Source: Corticium candelabrum | Lineage: Eukaryota; Porifera; Homoscleromorpha; Homosclerophorida; Plakinidae | Direction: 5' to 3' | DNA: 64,000 bases | Assembly (NCBI RefSeq): GCF_963422355.1 | Contig: NC_085095.1 | Span: forward strand, 3,098,009-3,162,008 | Part shown: piece after piece, positions 1 through 14,190 of the stretch | Numbering within the stretch: the stretch's first letter is position 1 | How the letters are laid out: each line of letters starts with the position of its first letter | Position numbers and translations under genes: made by a program | Notes under the pieces: generated by a model | The model's database searches: none | What the model saw: only the letters and a program-made list of their open reading frames with translations | What the model was told of the DNA's origin: nothing

Positions 1-52
1 AATTATGTCGGATGTATGTGATGTGGCACTGATGAAAGGATTTATTTATTAG

Positions 53-2002
<1,950 letters not shown>

Positions 2003-2175
2003 TACCTACATCTCTACAGTAGTTAGAGACTGCAGGGTGGGATAGTACTATATCAATTTTCACTCGATAATTAGTACATACAAAAGGAATTTCATGTTCA
2101 CAGCCTCTGACTTGTTTTTATGGTATTTATTAGTACCATTATCTATTATTAATCGCTGCCTGCATAAATATATCT

Positions 2176-3930
2176 TTACAGATGGAATTCTTCTTTTAGT
2201 CTTTCCAAGTCTTTGTTATCACACTGAGAGACGCAGTCAGGACGACCGAGCCTTACCAGGCACATACGAAGTGTGGACCATATGCTGTCTGACATCTGGG
2301 AGCGTTCCCCGCCCGGTCCTAGTCCCTGTTGCTGCATATCTAGAGCCGTGACGAAGTGCTCAGCCGCTTCACCATGTGTTCCAAGATTAATACAACTGAT
2401 GCCCAGATTGTATCGTGCACGAACGAAGCCGGGCGAGAGCTCGAGTGCTCGTTGGTAGGCACTAATGGCCTCTTCGCTACGGTTGCCATTAGCAAGCGTG
2501 GCTCCTAGTTTGTTCCACAGCAGAGGATCTTCGGATTTCACTTGCAGAGCAGTTTGAAAGCAATCCACCGCCTTGTTGTACTCTCCGGACAAATTGAATA
2601 GAATACCAAGTCCAACTTGTATCTCTGGATCGACAAATTCGGGATCCCTCTGTGCTGCAGTCAAATAAAGTTCCTCGACTCTCTTGAACTCTTCGTGTGT
2701 CATCAGTGACGGCGAGCGCAACGACTTCACTGATTCTTCCGGAGGAACAATGTGTTTGTATCGAGGGTTTGCTCGTAGCCACGACACAAGAGCATCACAC
2801 GCCTGTGACTGCAGTGACTCGTTTGTGAAGCTGACTGCCAGTGACTGCAATGCCGTGAGATTGTCTGGTGACAAACTAATGCACTTCTGAAGTGCAGCAA
2901 TGGCTGCTGCGTCTTGTTCATTCTGGGCTTGTGTCATACCCAAATGCTGCCATGCCTCGACGTGATTGGGATCCGTCTGCACAGCAGCCTCAAACAGAAG
3001 AATCGCATTAGCTAAGTCTCCTTCCTTCAGCCTCCTTAGACCTTCCTTGTATGCATTCGAGTAATCCTTGAGCGGGTTTTCCTTTTGAAATTGGTACTCT
3101 TTATTCCAGAATGAATCGTACTCATCTAGCCACGGATGTTCTTTATCAGCCTCGGCCAGTCTTGCCCATTCATTCTGAAGACTCTGGAAAACGTCAGCTT
3201 GTGAATCGAAATCCACGCCGTGATTAAGATCTGCTGCAGCAGCTGCTTGCTCTTCGTCATATTCGTCTGCCCACAATTGCGATATCTCATCGGTTAACGA
3301 TTGAGACAGGATTTTGTTGTCGGTCGAATGTAAGTCAATCGAACCATCACCGAGTCGACGGATAAAACTCATGAACTTTGTACTTCCTAGTTGCGGGTTA
3401 TTGCTCGTGCTTTGAACCAGATCTTGAGCAACTGCTCGCAGAGCATCAGTCTCTTGTTCTCGAACAAACTCTTCGGCCCACACATGCTTCTCTTCTTCTT
3501 CCCTACCAAACTCACCAGCCCATTGCTCAGCATCCAAAGAAGTGGCACTATGTTCATCTCTCCAGTGCTGAGACAGCCTTCTCTCCTCACTTGCTACCAA
3601 CTCATCCGCCCATTGCTCAACCATTCCGGCATCACGTGACTGTTCGAGAAGTGTGTGCTGACCATGCTGAAGTTGATGCATTTCGTGAAGTAGCCCTTGC
3701 ATGTTGAACGTTTGTGGAGCGTCGTATTGTCCACTTTCTTGAAGGAATTCATACAGGAACTGCTCGGCTAGCGCATCTCCACACGCCTCGCCTGCCTGTT
3801 CCAAGCCTGTTGGGTGAGAAGACAGAAGACCTTCCTGACGAAGAGATTTATCATCAGTAAAATGAGATGCGAGGTCTACTAAAGGATTCGGACCACCACA
3901 CTCGGCCTCAACGAGACTTCTCATCGCCAT
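2176..3930 (-). CDS. PEX5: Peroxisomal targeting signal 1 receptor PEX5, intronless
   Basis: A single 584-codon ORF. Peroxin-5 binds SKL-type C-termini in the cytosol and docks cargo at the PEX13/PEX14 pore. The N-terminus ([20 protein letters not shown]) carries the conserved Cys11 used for monoubiquitin-dependent recycling. The disordered half has pentapeptide WxxxF/Y-type motifs at about residues 107 (WADEL), 137 (WAGEF), 151 (WAEEF), 220 (WADEY), 267 (WLDEY) and 275 (WNKEY), which bind PEX14/PEX13. Residues about 285-560 form the TPR repeats, including [26 protein letters not shown] and [12 protein letters not shown]. Length is close to vertebrate PEX5 (about 600-640). The start is the ATG at 3930, with family sequence beginning at that Met. 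It is odd that no introns occur although both neighbours are intron-rich. Stop TAA at 2176-2178; an AATAAA-type signal lies near 2125 on this strand. Confidence 0.96.
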   Translation of the reverse strand: MAMRSLVEAECGGPNPLVDLASHFTDDKSLRQEGLLSSHPTGLEQAGEACGDALAEQFLYEFLQESGQYDAPQTFNMQGLLHEMHQLQHGQHTLLEQSRDAGMVEQWADELVASEERRLSQHWRDEHSATSLDAEQWAGEFGREEEEKHVWAEEFVREQETDALRAVAQDLVQSTSNNPQLGSTKFMSFIRRLGDGSIDLHSTDNKILSQSLTDEISQLWADEYDEEQAAAAADLNHGVDFDSQADVFQSLQNEWARLAEADKEHPWLDEYDSFWNKEYQFQKENPLKDYSNAYKEGLRRLKEGDLANAILLFEAAVQTDPNHVEAWQHLGMTQAQNEQDAAAIAALQKCISLSPDNLTALQSLAVSFTNESLQSQACDALVSWLRANPRYKHIVPPEESVKSLRSPSLMTHEEFKRVEELYLTAAQRDPEFVDPEIQVGLGILFNLSGEYNKAVDCFQTALQVKSEDPLLWNKLGATLANGNRSEEAISAYQRALELSPGFVRARYNLGISCINLGTHGEAAEHFVTALDMQQQGLGPGGERSQMSDSIWSTLRMCLVRLGRPDCVSQCDNKDLERLKEEFHL

Positions 3931-4026
3931 TGTGACGCTAATATCCGGGAGCCCGGGAAAGCAGGGTGTAACGTCTCGGATTACCTAAACACTATTTGCA
4001 GATGTTCTGGTGAGAAGCGAAAAGCA
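3931..4026. promoter_or_regulatory. Compact divergent promoter between PEX5 and pyridoxal kinase
   Basis: Only 96 bp separate the two start codons, which point away from each other, so one bidirectional promoter with short 5' UTRs is the simplest reading. It contains CCGGGAGCCCGGG, a GC-rich dyad, and TGACG near the PEX5 side. No TATA box is obvious. Function is inferred from geometry. Confidence 0.7.
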
Positions 4027-5930
4027 ATGGCTGAGACTGATCGCGTATTGTCTATTCAGAGTCATGTCGTGCGGGGATACGTTGGCAACCGCTCAGCCGT
4101 CTTTCCTTTGCAAGTGATCGTAGACAATGCTCTACAGCTATCGCATTTACTGATGTCACGATTGTGTCACGTGATTTCAGGTTTTGGGCTTCGAAGTCGA
4201 CTTCGTCAATTCTGTTCAGCTTTGCAATCATACATGTAGGTGTCATCAGTCGGTCAGTGTCTAGTATTTCGATGTATGACTCTGATGCCATCGCCCAGGG
4301 TACAAACATATCGCCGGCCAGGTGCTGGAGAGTGACGACTTGAGAGTGTTGATTGATGGGCTGAAGGCCAATGATCTTATTGACTACAGTTATCTGCTAA
4401 CAGGTGACGTATTGTAGTAGCAATAACATTAGATTTTATTTCATTTCTGTAATTACATACCGCGACATGGCTAATGTGACTGGGTGTCCGAGGAACTGCG
4501 TCACGTGATCGGTGCCTCAGCTCTGAAACTTTGTCAATCTGTTTTGGATAGTTTGTTTAGTTGATAGAAGGGGTTCTATTAGCTGCTTGATTGTGGTCTA
4601 TCTACACCATTTATAGTTCAAAATTGTCGCTTGTTACGTCAAATTTCTTTTCTCTCAAATCAATTTTTTAGTATGTGAGATCAAGTGTGTAATCTGTTAG
4701 ATCAAATAATTATTTTGCAAACATAGAGAGTCCATGTTGCATTGTTTGCATACCATCACACTACACAAACAAACTACCTAATCTAATCTTACAGTTACCC
4801 CCTGGCTACTTTCAGTATCAATTGAGTTGTATTCCTGGCCTGTTGCATACGTTAAATCTTCATTGTCGCTCAATGGTTCTATCTCAGTGTTTAATTCAGC
4901 ACAACCGCACACAGTACAGGGTTCTCGCTAGAGATTTTTGGGAGTGTGGCGAGATTGACGGGTCCACGATGCATGCAGTCCTTGCTGTTTACAGTCGGAC
5001 ATGTGCATTGGAGCCGATCTCAACTGAGTTAGACTTTGTGTTGTAGCTATTGCGTGTAATATACGTTTAAGTGCCCTGGCAAGGAAATTAACTTCGTTTG
5101 CCAATAAACCCTTCTTAGCAATGTTCATAGATTGTGCATGCGCAAGTTTCGTACAGAAATTTTGTCAAGCGTTGATTGACGTGAACCACTGGTGTTGCTT
5201 CGCATTAAGCCATGACTAGTCTAGAGTAGATTCTAGTAGGTGTACAATTCCTGAACAAGAGGTAGGAAGCTTCCGTAGCTTTCTGTGTCACTGGAAGGGC
5301 ATCCAGGAGTAGAATTAGAGGCGGGCATCCGGGCTGAATGAGGCTATCATCCCATGTTATTTTGCAGAGAGCCTGGATTTGTGGCTATTGTCACCTTTAT
5401 ATATATGAGTGTGGCGCACTCCTACTGGAGCGTGGTGCAGCACCATGCTGCCACGCTGTAGCGAGAATTCTGTCAATGATAGACATGCATGCATATAACT
5501 GGGTTCATATACTAGTAGGGCACTAATCGAGCATGGGGCATTATTATTTTGTATAGGTTCACCATAGGCATTATTTGAGCATGAGGCACAATTTGAGCAT
5601 AGGGCACTATTTGCGGAAATACCGTACTGTACTACAAATTCGATTTGACAGTCTTGTGAATTTGATCTGACTACAAACTACTACTTTGATTTGACAGAAT
5701 ATGAATTTGGTGTGACAAGTGACAATTTGGAACTGTAAATGGTGTAGTGAAGGCGAAGAGTTCAAAGTTGCAGCTGATATATTATTCAATTTATTGCAGA
5801 GTATGTAAGATTACGATGTTGGATTTAGATGCTAGGAGAGACTAAAATGGAAAGACTAATTTAATTACACAGTGTGTCTCACTGATTTATTATTTATATT
5901 TTTACTTATTTATTTATTTGTTTATTTGTT

Positions 5931-5973
<43 letters not shown>

Positions 5974-8900
5974 TAGAATCCATGGCCCGTCCTTTGTATG
6001 GGCAAGATACTGTAGTGTAAAAATAGGTCTGTGGACACGTCACGTGCATCTTTGTTGCGAGGTCCCGGATGTGCTGAATGAATTTGAATCTTGCTCTTTG
6101 CGTTTGTTTCGATAGAAATCGACACACTTCTTGTGTAGCGCTTGCTGCAGAAAACGTGTAGGTTGGATTCGGTGCAAATGCAATCAGAATTTGGAGAGAA
6201 ATGAAAGCGCTAGAAGAGTAAGTTTCGTCGGCACAAGATATTCGATTGCTCGAAGCTTTGTGAAGGACGCCGATGAGTACAGTCTACACAGGACTGGTGT
6301 GGGCGTGTGTTTGAATGAACAGGAATGTGTAGCGTTAGCGTCATCAAGAAATTTTACGCGAAGGTCGACCCCTTGAGAGGGGACCCGGTGCATAATTTTT
6401 TAACTTTTTACGCAAACCTTCCTCTGTGCGTGCCGAGTGTGCGTGCCGATTTCGGTTGCGAAGGGACAAAAGACGTGGCCGCCAAACGCGAACACACACA
6501 CACAGACAGACAGACAGACAATTTGAGCTTTATATATGAATGCAATACTGACCATAGAGTCAGATGTAGGTCTGCATTGTGTAGTTTAGTGTTTGTCTTG
6601 TTTTTCCTTTCTTGCCTGTTTGGTAGTAGCCTTGAGTGTCCAGCCCGTCGTCTCCCCAGAAAGACCGGCTGGAGACATTTGCCACTCAAAGGAAATTGCC
6701 AACTCTCTATCCTCCAATCAGGATATTCCACGTTTGGTTAGTGTTTGTGTATGCATGTGCATCCACGATAACTGCTGATTGCAATGCACGTCGCTATTGG
6801 CTTTCTGTTAATGCAATTTATAACTGAGTAGTCACATGCTTTTACGTGTGAGCTACACCTGCATATCGTCTTCTTCTTTCGTCTTCCCTTTTACTTCGGG
6901 AAATAGACAGAATATGCAAAACAACTTCTAGTTGCTCAGGGTGTCGTACGTTGCATTCATTGACTAACTAGACCATCTACAGCGTGATATTTGCGGTGTC
7001 AACCATTGGTTGACTTATGTGGTAAGCTTTGATTCTAGCAATCTTAGAACGAGACACAGACAACTAGAAGAGCTGGAAAGAGTCGAGCTGTTGTTTGTAG
7101 ACTTGTATGGCACGTGTCGAGACTACAGGCACTTGTGTCAGAGCAAAATTACATTAGCAATGAGTCAATAGCGACATGCGTCCCTATCCAGGATGCACGA
7201 ACATCGAACGGCACTCTGATTGGAGGATAGAGTGCCGGAGGTTTGTTTGAGTGGTGAATTTTCTCCAGCCGGTCTTTCTCCCCCTGGAGGAGACGACCGG
7301 CTAGACACTCGAGCCTACAAGTAGTTTGGTATGTGGATTTGTATATGTAAATAACTGTGGTTAGGATATATTGGATCCAAGTCATTTCAGGAGGAGGTAC
7401 TGAAGGTTGTGCAAGAACTGAAAGACCTGTGTCCAGGACTGAAATATGGTAGATCAATAATGACATTGTAGCTGTGATATTGCCTTAACGGTATTGCATC
7501 TGTCCTGTTAAGTTTGTGATCCTGTTATGGGAGACAACGGACAAATGGTTGACACATTATTTTCTTATGTATTTTGATGTTGACGAGGTCTCTGTTATTC
7601 TAGTATGTTCCGGAGGAGCTGGCTCCTACATACCGTGAGAAATTTGTGGCTATTGCCGACATCATCACTCCCAATCAGTTTGAGCTAGAGTGAGATTGCG
7701 TGTAATTGGAACGTTGAAATATGATTACAAGAGTAACGCTGTGTCATCAACTGTAGAATTCTAAGTGGTATGGCTATTAAAACAGAACAAGATGCACTTC
7801 AGGTTAGTTCCATCAAGCCTATTGGGTAGAATGCTGTCTAGACACGTCTTTCACTGACTAAAATTCAATATATGGGCCTAATCTCCGAAAGTCCAGCCTG
7901 TCTCTACAAGGTCAATGACTTTAGGAGGCAAACATTAACTCGATGTGCGCATGGGCTAGGGCTACAGTACCGTGTCAGTAGAGTGATGGACAGATGGATG
8001 TATGGCCAATTGGAATGCAGTACATCTGCCCATTGTTATCACTGGTGTTAATTGTACACGTGGCAGTCTAGTCATGTGTGTTGTCTCTTGCATATGAAGT
8101 AGCTGTTTGTGTTACCTTGCAACCAAGGGTTTAGCAGTTTAGTGCGTCTTCATTAAGAGGGTCTTACACCTTGTAGGGTGAATGATAGCCCACTGGAATG
8201 TTGAGCCTATTGTATGTCTACTACATTGAAAAATGCACATCCTGCTAATTATTTTGACATTTGACATGTAGTATACCTGGCAAGTAACAGTCACCAAAAC
8301 ACCACTTATGAAATGATTAGTTGAGATGTCAAAGCTGATGAAGGCTTTTTTGAAATTTGCAGGAAGGAGAACAGTTGTTGTTAATAGCAGGCGTAAGGAT
8401 TATAATGATAGACACACTTACCCTCAAGCAGTACACATTCTCCACGTACCTGATGATGCAGTGGTATGAAATTGCCCATACTTAGGCCAGCCCAAATAAT
8501 TTCTTGATACTTGGACTTGCTGGTCCAGTTTTGAGTTTGACCAAAATAGAATAAAATCTGATTTGCATGAAATTATGCTTGCTGTATAATGGTGGCATAT
8601 ACATCCTACACCTATGTATAAATGACTTTGCACTGCATGTGGTCTAGCGACTGTTACACGTTCTGCTCAATATCAGCATCGTTTGTTTTAGTGTCCATTT
8701 TGTTATCTTGCATTTGTATGCAGTGCAATGAAAACTTCACATGATCATTACTTTTTATGTTTACTTTAATTTCTGTTCAGTCCATGCTTCATGTCCTGAT
8801 ATCAGAGCATCAAAATTTAGAGGTCTGGTCATATATCAAAACGCACCAGTTCAGTTGTATAGCTACACTGTACTGTACACAAACACGTTTTTACAAATAA

Positions 8901-10337
8901 AATGAATGCCTGCATCTGCATGTAAGTAAGGTTTCCAGTTTAGATCTCAAGCATGCTTACAGGATCCAGCAAATGTATGTAGATTGGATTTACAAGCTGT
9001 TGGTTTTGTATGCTTTTTTGTATGCTGTTTGAATATTGGTCAGTAATCAAGAACGGTCTTTCCCAAGGCCATTGGAGCAGAGAGATCTGTTCAGCTTGCT
9101 TTAGTGTTGTCCAATAATGGATACAAACCAAATTGTTTATACAGTGCTGTCTATCCTTCGAAGGTTGGAATTCGAATCAGCAACATCTCTGCTGTCTTTT
9201 GGACATTATGATCTTGGTGTGGTTACATGGGTACACGTTTCGATTGTTAGGTTGTCTAAGTCCTGCATAAGAAGAGAAGCAAGGACCGAGTCTGCATATC
9301 AGACACATTTTGAGTGTACAGTGGGAGAGGAGACAGACAGATTCATTGTGTAAACTGTTACGTAACTCAGGTATAGAAAGTGGTGTAGCATGGTTACAAA
9401 TGTAGCAGTTCTTCACATCACAAATGTAGTAGTTCATCATGTCTTCTTACAAGAACACCTGACATGGCCCCTGCTCATTTACTCAGCTCCAAGGGGAATG
9501 CGCAGTGTGTATATTGAAGTTTCATCATGTGATTTTTGCTGGTGCATGAATATTACTATGTCCTGTGCCTAAGATTGACTATTTTGGAAACCCTTGTCCA
9601 AATTGACTAAAATGCCAACTATTAATTTAAACTGTCATTATTATTTTGTTAGTTGTTCATTAGTTAAGATGAATATGACCCTGCTCAGTTTTTGTGGGGA
9701 AACCTTGCAAGACGTTAAATGACAAGTTGGTTATCATATGCTATAGGCTATGAAACTTCTGCAAGAGAAAGGAGCAAAGAATGTTGTTCTCTCCAGTGGA
9801 GAGCTTGGCCGAGAAAAGGATATCATGGTTACCATGGGGAGATCAGAAAGCGGTTTGTCTTCCTTCAATGCAGCATACCTACTCTTCTTCTGTTTCCTAT
9901 ATGTACTGCCTCGTTTCAGGTGATGTCTTTCGTATAGAGTTTCCACGACTGGAAGCTAATTTTGTAGGTTCAGGTGATGTGTTTGCGGCTCTTTTGCTAG
10001 CTTGGTCAGAGAAGCATCCCGACAATCTTCAGGTGTGTGACTTGTTGTCAACTTTAGCTTTGAAGTAGCTCTGAATTTACCTTATGGCTTTTGCAGCTTG
10101 CATGTGAGAAAACAATTTCTTCTCTTCAAGCCATTCTCAAACGAACCTTGAGCAGTGCGGAAGGTTTTGTGTTCTGATTCTGGGTTGTTGTGAGATGTAC
10201 AATTGATTGTTGTAGCTCAGGCCAAGGGTGGAACACCTAACATCGGTCAGTTGGAGCTTCGTCTGGTCCAGAGTAAGGCAGACATAGAAAACCCACCGAC
10301 AGGAATTGTGAAAGCAGGACCAGTATATGACAGTTGA
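4027..10337 (+). CDS. PDXK: Pyridoxal kinase (vitamin B6 salvage)
   Basis: It phosphorylates pyridoxal, pyridoxine and pyridoxamine with ATP in the cytosol. Recognised exons: 4027-4113 (start [20 protein letters not shown]), 4181-4235 ([15 protein letters not shown]), 4299-4403 ([17 protein letters not shown]), 7391-7448 ([11 protein letters not shown]), 7513-7547 ([12 protein letters not shown]), 7604-7689 ([16 protein letters not shown]), 7757-7802 ([15 protein letters not shown]), 9747-9852 ([20 protein letters not shown]), 9920-10032 ([14 protein letters not shown]), 10097-10163 ([13 protein letters not shown]) and 10216-10337 ([23 protein letters not shown]). The ribokinase-fold catalytic Asp is in GSGD, and DPVMGD is the nucleotide/Mg segment. 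All junctions are GT..AG. The short exon expected between YLLTG and VLKVV (YTRDKSFL region) was not found in the 3-kb intron 4404-7390. Exon 2/3 splicing gives NHTWY where the family has NHTGY. Confidence 0.93.
5935..5973. repeat. (TA)n microsatellite
   Basis: About 19 uninterrupted TA units inside the PDXK intron. Confidence 0.95.
6620..7331. mobile_element. Non-autonomous element with long inverted arms
   Basis: Left arm 6620-6727 and right arm 7196-7331 are inverted copies. The left reads GAAAGACCGGCTGGAGA and CTCTATCCTCCAATCAG; both appear reverse-complemented on the right, with small indels. The roughly 470 bp between arms has no ORF worth calling. It is a foldback or MITE-like insertion within the PDXK intron; target duplication not resolved. 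Confidence 0.7.
7803..9746 (+). other. PDXK intron, 1.9 kb, no recognised feature
   Basis: It is bounded by GGTTAG at 7803 and GCTATAG at 9746. AT-rich sequence without an ORF, RNA gene or repeat that I can name. Confidence 0.75.
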
Positions 10338-10648
10338 TTTTAGCTGACATGATGATACCATGCCATTGGCTATGAGTTGTTGAATGGCATTTATATTGTT
10401 TTCACAAATAGAGTATCATCACAGTGCCATAAACATCACTAAGCTTTTGGTACACGACATAGTAGATCACCTTCTACTTTCATTGCATTTCTGCTAATAC
10501 AGTACTAATTGCTATAAAGTAAAATAGCCTAAATTGTGACATAATCTGTGGAATCATTACAAACGTTGTTAGACTACACTATTCTCTTAGAGAAAATTTT
10601 ATCTAATACTAAATATAGTGCCATGGGCTGGTGAATCGGTTCTAGTGT

Positions 10649-10701
<53 letters not shown>

Positions 10702-10750
10702 GTGTACGCGTGCGTGTGTGTACGCGTGCGTGTGTGTGGTGTGTGTGGTG

Positions 10751-10839
<89 letters not shown>

Positions 10840-12262
10840 TGTGATTACTTAATCCAGACAACCATCCTTCTGTACATACATATACATTCATATGGTAGTA
10901 CCTTGATAATGCATTACATTACTAGCAGACAGAGACAGAGACAGAGACAGACACGACAGGGAAACTTGCATACCTTCTGATGCATGCACACTTGACACTT
11001 GCACTGCAGGTTTTGTACTGTGTACTTTTGGTGCCATATCTTTGTCTGATTGAGAAGTGTTACAATTTGTTCCCTTGTGATATAATTTCTACAATCTCAG
11101 AAATGTGTCAGAGTGTGATGCCTGGTGCTTGTTATAGGAGCATAGACATAAATAATTTATGTATTAACTGTTTGGCACCGCCTACCGCTTGCTAGTAGGC
11201 GTGTCCTAGAGTGGGGTGATATCTTGGCTTGCATTCAATACTACATCTAGTAGATTATCTCAAACCATCAACTAATTCTTCAATATCCTTATTTAAGATC
11301 GTGCAAACCTTTGCAGGTGTAGGGCCAGAGGCATATATAGATCGAGGTGTCATCAGCATACATTAATAATTTACAATTTTGTCACAACATCAGCAAGATC
11401 TCGTGTATAAAGAGCCTTAGTTAGGTGCCTAAGGGATTCCTCTTTTACATGACTAAGGTGATAGTTACCTTCTAACCGAGATAAGCAGTTTTGGTACGCA
11501 AGGCTTGCTTTTATAGTGGGTGTGACCTTTTCTTGATGGCTAAAGGTAGTGTAGTGAATGCAGGTGAAAGAAGATGTGCAATGGCACAGACTACACCGTT
11601 TACTCAAATACAATTAATACGTGTACTAGAAAGGCGATATTACAGCTACAATTGGAAACAAAGGCACACTGTACTACACACACACACACGCACGCCAGCA
11701 ACGCAGACAGGCAGGCACACACACACACGTGTATATATATATACATTTGTTGCATATAAATTAGTTATATAATCATCTCTACCCTAACAGGAAGTTGACA
11801 CCATTTAGCATGCATCTGGAAAAAGAGAACTTTCGAATTTTGGACTGTATACATGCGCATGACAAAGACTGACGTACAGAAACAACATTCGATCAAGAAC
11901 ATCCTATACTATAATGGCTAGATTGCCTGGCTTCGCCCGGGTGCATTCAATTATTGTGTCTAAAACTTTAGTTACAGTTAGATGTTCCAAGTAATTAGCA
12001 GCGAGTATTCCATGTACAGTTCGATTTCGTATGCAGCTTGTTAGATTTGGCCAGTGGACAGCTGACTCAAGTTGACGTCAATTTAGTTCTAATCTAGAAA
12101 ACTTGCAAGAAGGAAATGAAGCACTCTTCAAAATTCACTTATACGTAGTAAGCGTACGTCGTCTCTTAAACTCTAAAAGAAACCATTAATTATGCAATCC
12201 ATTGTGGTGTCAATTCACAGAATTAGCAATCCCTGACATAATTCTCATATAAAGTTAATTAA
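10338..12262. other. Intergenic region downstream of PDXK
   Basis: Contents seen: a long GT array (10647-10843), a GACAGA tract near 10930, and a short hairpin ACCGCCTACC..TAGTAGGCG near 11177-11202. CA and TATA microsatellites follow at 11680-11745. No gene is recognisable. Confidence 0.7.
10647..10843. repeat. (GT)n compound microsatellite, about 200 bp
   Basis: An interrupted GT array with two ACGCGTGC islands and GTGTGGT interruptions. Spurious reading frames in both directions encode only VCVCV or HTHTH runs. Confidence 0.95.
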
Positions 12263-13426
12263 AGGAGAACTCCCACAATTTTCAAGTTGGGGTCAGATAC
12301 AAGTCCCTTCCATAAACCGACAATTCGAAGGAACATAGGTTTTGTGCGCGACATCTTCACGGCAGGAGAAACGCCGAAAGAAAGGGGCGTGTCGGGTAAG
12401 CGAGGTACATGAAGTCAATGGCGCAAAGCCACACGCGCATGCCATCGGGTTAGATGCAGTTGCGGACGGATTCGAACGCATACGCGTTGTTCTTTTCTGT
12501 CTGGTGTTCGACCTTACAGTTTCGAGCCAGAGTACGGACCTACTCAGCGTGACATCAACGCAGTTGAATACATTGACGGCCATGACAGCAGACAGATCAC
12601 CGGTGAAGATCTGTCTGATGAGAACGAAAATCGAGTTGGGAACACTGCTTGGTGCAGCTGCAACAGGTGTTCTGTAACGCCTAGCGTAGCTGAGTGCTTG
12701 TGCTGCCAGGAAGTGGACGAACTAGGGTATAGGGTGGAAGCTTCAGCATCTGATCTGTAATTATTACGCAGCATGAGAACTTCCTTGCTGTGTGTCTCAA
12801 TGAAGACGTTCTTTGAACAGCTGTAGTCTTAATGACCGATTGGCGACGGGATCCCATCGGAGAGCCACTAACTTACAGGCGAGTAGCCCCTAGACGAACT
12901 TGGACAGGCTTGCCTATGTAAAATTTTCACGCAGGTTGCTGCGACTAACTGTGTATAGGTAATTTACTTGCTGGGTGCACGAGAGGCCGGGCAAGGGTAT
13001 CAGACGTGTCATTCCAGCATGCGTTGTAGGACTCATAGTGATCCGAACAAACGCGGCTGTTTTTTTGAGATAGGTGGATCCACCAGACGTAACTTTGCTA
13101 GCCATGATTCTAGCAAATCTGGCTTCTTGAGAGGAAGCCTGAAGAAGCTGACACCTCTGGCTATGTCGCTGCTGTTGTGGCTACAGCCGAAAGCAATGCA
13201 GTGGACCATTTCACGTCGAATAAGTCAGGTAGATAGCGCGTATTGTGCACGACACGTGGAGGTCATGCACCAACTGCGTCATCAACCACGCCTACGCTAA
13301 CACTCAATCTTTTTGCGGTGCTTTTCCTACGTTACAGAAGCAATGGAGGGAACTCAAAGTTTCGAGTGCAGTCAAGATAAAAAATCTTGTATCTGACCCC
13401 AACTTGAAAATCGTGGGAGTTCTCCT
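12263..13426. mobile_element. TIR transposon, about 1.16 kb, candidate TTAA target duplication
   Basis: The ends are inverted copies over roughly 43 bp: AGGAGAACTCCCACAATTTT at the left, and its complement ending GTGGGAGTTCTCCT at the right, followed inward by matching GTTGGGGTCAGATACAAG. Both sides abut TTAA (12259-12262 and 13427-13430), as in piggyBac-type insertion. GTTAA duplicates equally well as a 5-bp TSD, so the superfamily is open. No transposase is seen; the interior carries a decayed P2RX7-like domain. Confidence 0.75.
12640..13110 (+). pseudogene. P2RX7 C-terminal-like zinc domain, decayed, inside the TIR element
   Basis: Around 12648-12720 one frame reads WCSCNRCSVTPS then ECLCCQEVDELG. 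This is the CxCxxC...ECxCCxE pattern of the cysteine-rich cytosolic domain of P2X7 and many orphan cnidarian and sponge proteins. Downstream, other frames give HENFLAVCLNEDVL, PLTYRRVAPRRTW and, after a probable intron, GKGIRRVIPACVV. These match the order of the family's conserved blocks (cysteines, FxAVCLNxxVL, YRxxAYRxF, RxxxPSCVVxxIR). A TGA follows NEDVL and the frame changes, so the copy is not intact. Function is unknown; in transposon-borne copies it may bind nucleotide or nucleic acid. Confidence 0.6.
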
Positions 13427-13683
13427 TTAAGTTAACGTTGCATGCAGATTTCTGTTGTTGCATGAGTTCGCATGCATTTTACTCCGTTCTGAAAAATTAA
13501 CAGCCAGACAGAAGTCTCATTCAGAGTTATATCCCGTTTAATTAAATCCCGTTGTGAGGTATTATCGGAGTATGCGGATGTGACATATGCTCGCCAGCCA
13601 CTGTATGCCATCCTCTGGTCTAGAGTAGAGTGCAAGATGCGCCCGCTGCAGTCAGAGGTTTTAAGCCGGCTGAATTGCTACCG

Positions 13684-13993
13684 GTGGTACAGTGATGTGT
13701 TTCCCCGGTTACAAGTTTCCCCGCACATATTTCCCTAGTGTTTTGTGTGTCCCCGCACACATATATCACCGGACTGTCTATATCAAAGATACGGCTTCAA
13801 ACTGTAATTTTAAGTTTTTCAGATTGTTGGAAGAGATTTTAATTGTTTTTCCTGTAATAAAATTATTTAACTAATAGTCTAAATTCAAGTAGCAATGCCA
13901 GAATTCATTAGAAACACACAGCACTAGCTGCATGTGTTTACCTAGTGTATGCAGTACAGTACACTTATCACAAATTTAATAATACTTGTGTGC

Positions 13994-14088
<95 letters not shown>

Positions 14089-14190
14089 AAAACAACAACT
14101 GTATACAAGCGGGAGCAGTGCACACAAAACACTAGGGATATGTGTGCGGGGAAACTTGTAACCCGGGGAAACACATATCACTGTAACACC
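13684..14190. mobile_element. Foldback element enclosing a CG/TG array
   Basis: The left arm (13684-13760, TGTTTCCCCGGTTACAAGTT, CTAGTGTTTTGTGTG) returns reverse-complemented at 14115-14190 with few mismatches. Between them is (GC)n(GT)n at about 13995-14087, strongly alternating purine-pyrimidine. No ORF other than repeat translation. Confidence 0.75.

Larger units (their letters stand above)
4404..7390 (+). other. Large repeat-filled PDXK intron (one short exon unlocated)
   Basis: It holds an AT-rich stretch, a (TA)n array at 5935-5973, sequence of interspersed-repeat appearance ending in CACACACACAGACAGACAGACAGACA (about 6490-6520), and an inverted-repeat element at 6620-7331. The missing PDXK exon (length 2 modulo 3) should lie here, but no candidate satisfied splice sites, phase and similarity together. 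Confidence 0.6.

Noticed and set aside
3378..3707. ORFs opposite PEX5
   Set aside because: Antisense shadows of a well-supported coding region.
5225..5255. Candidate missing PDXK exon (TTCCTGAACAAGAG before GTAGG)
   Set aside because: Either frame gives the wrong phase for joining exons 3 and 5 or poor similarity.
10618..10980. Long ORFs of VCVCVC and HTHTHT across GT/CA arrays (also at 13945, 14233, 53141, 63724)
   Set aside because: They are translations of dinucleotide repeats in every frame and have no start context or conservation.
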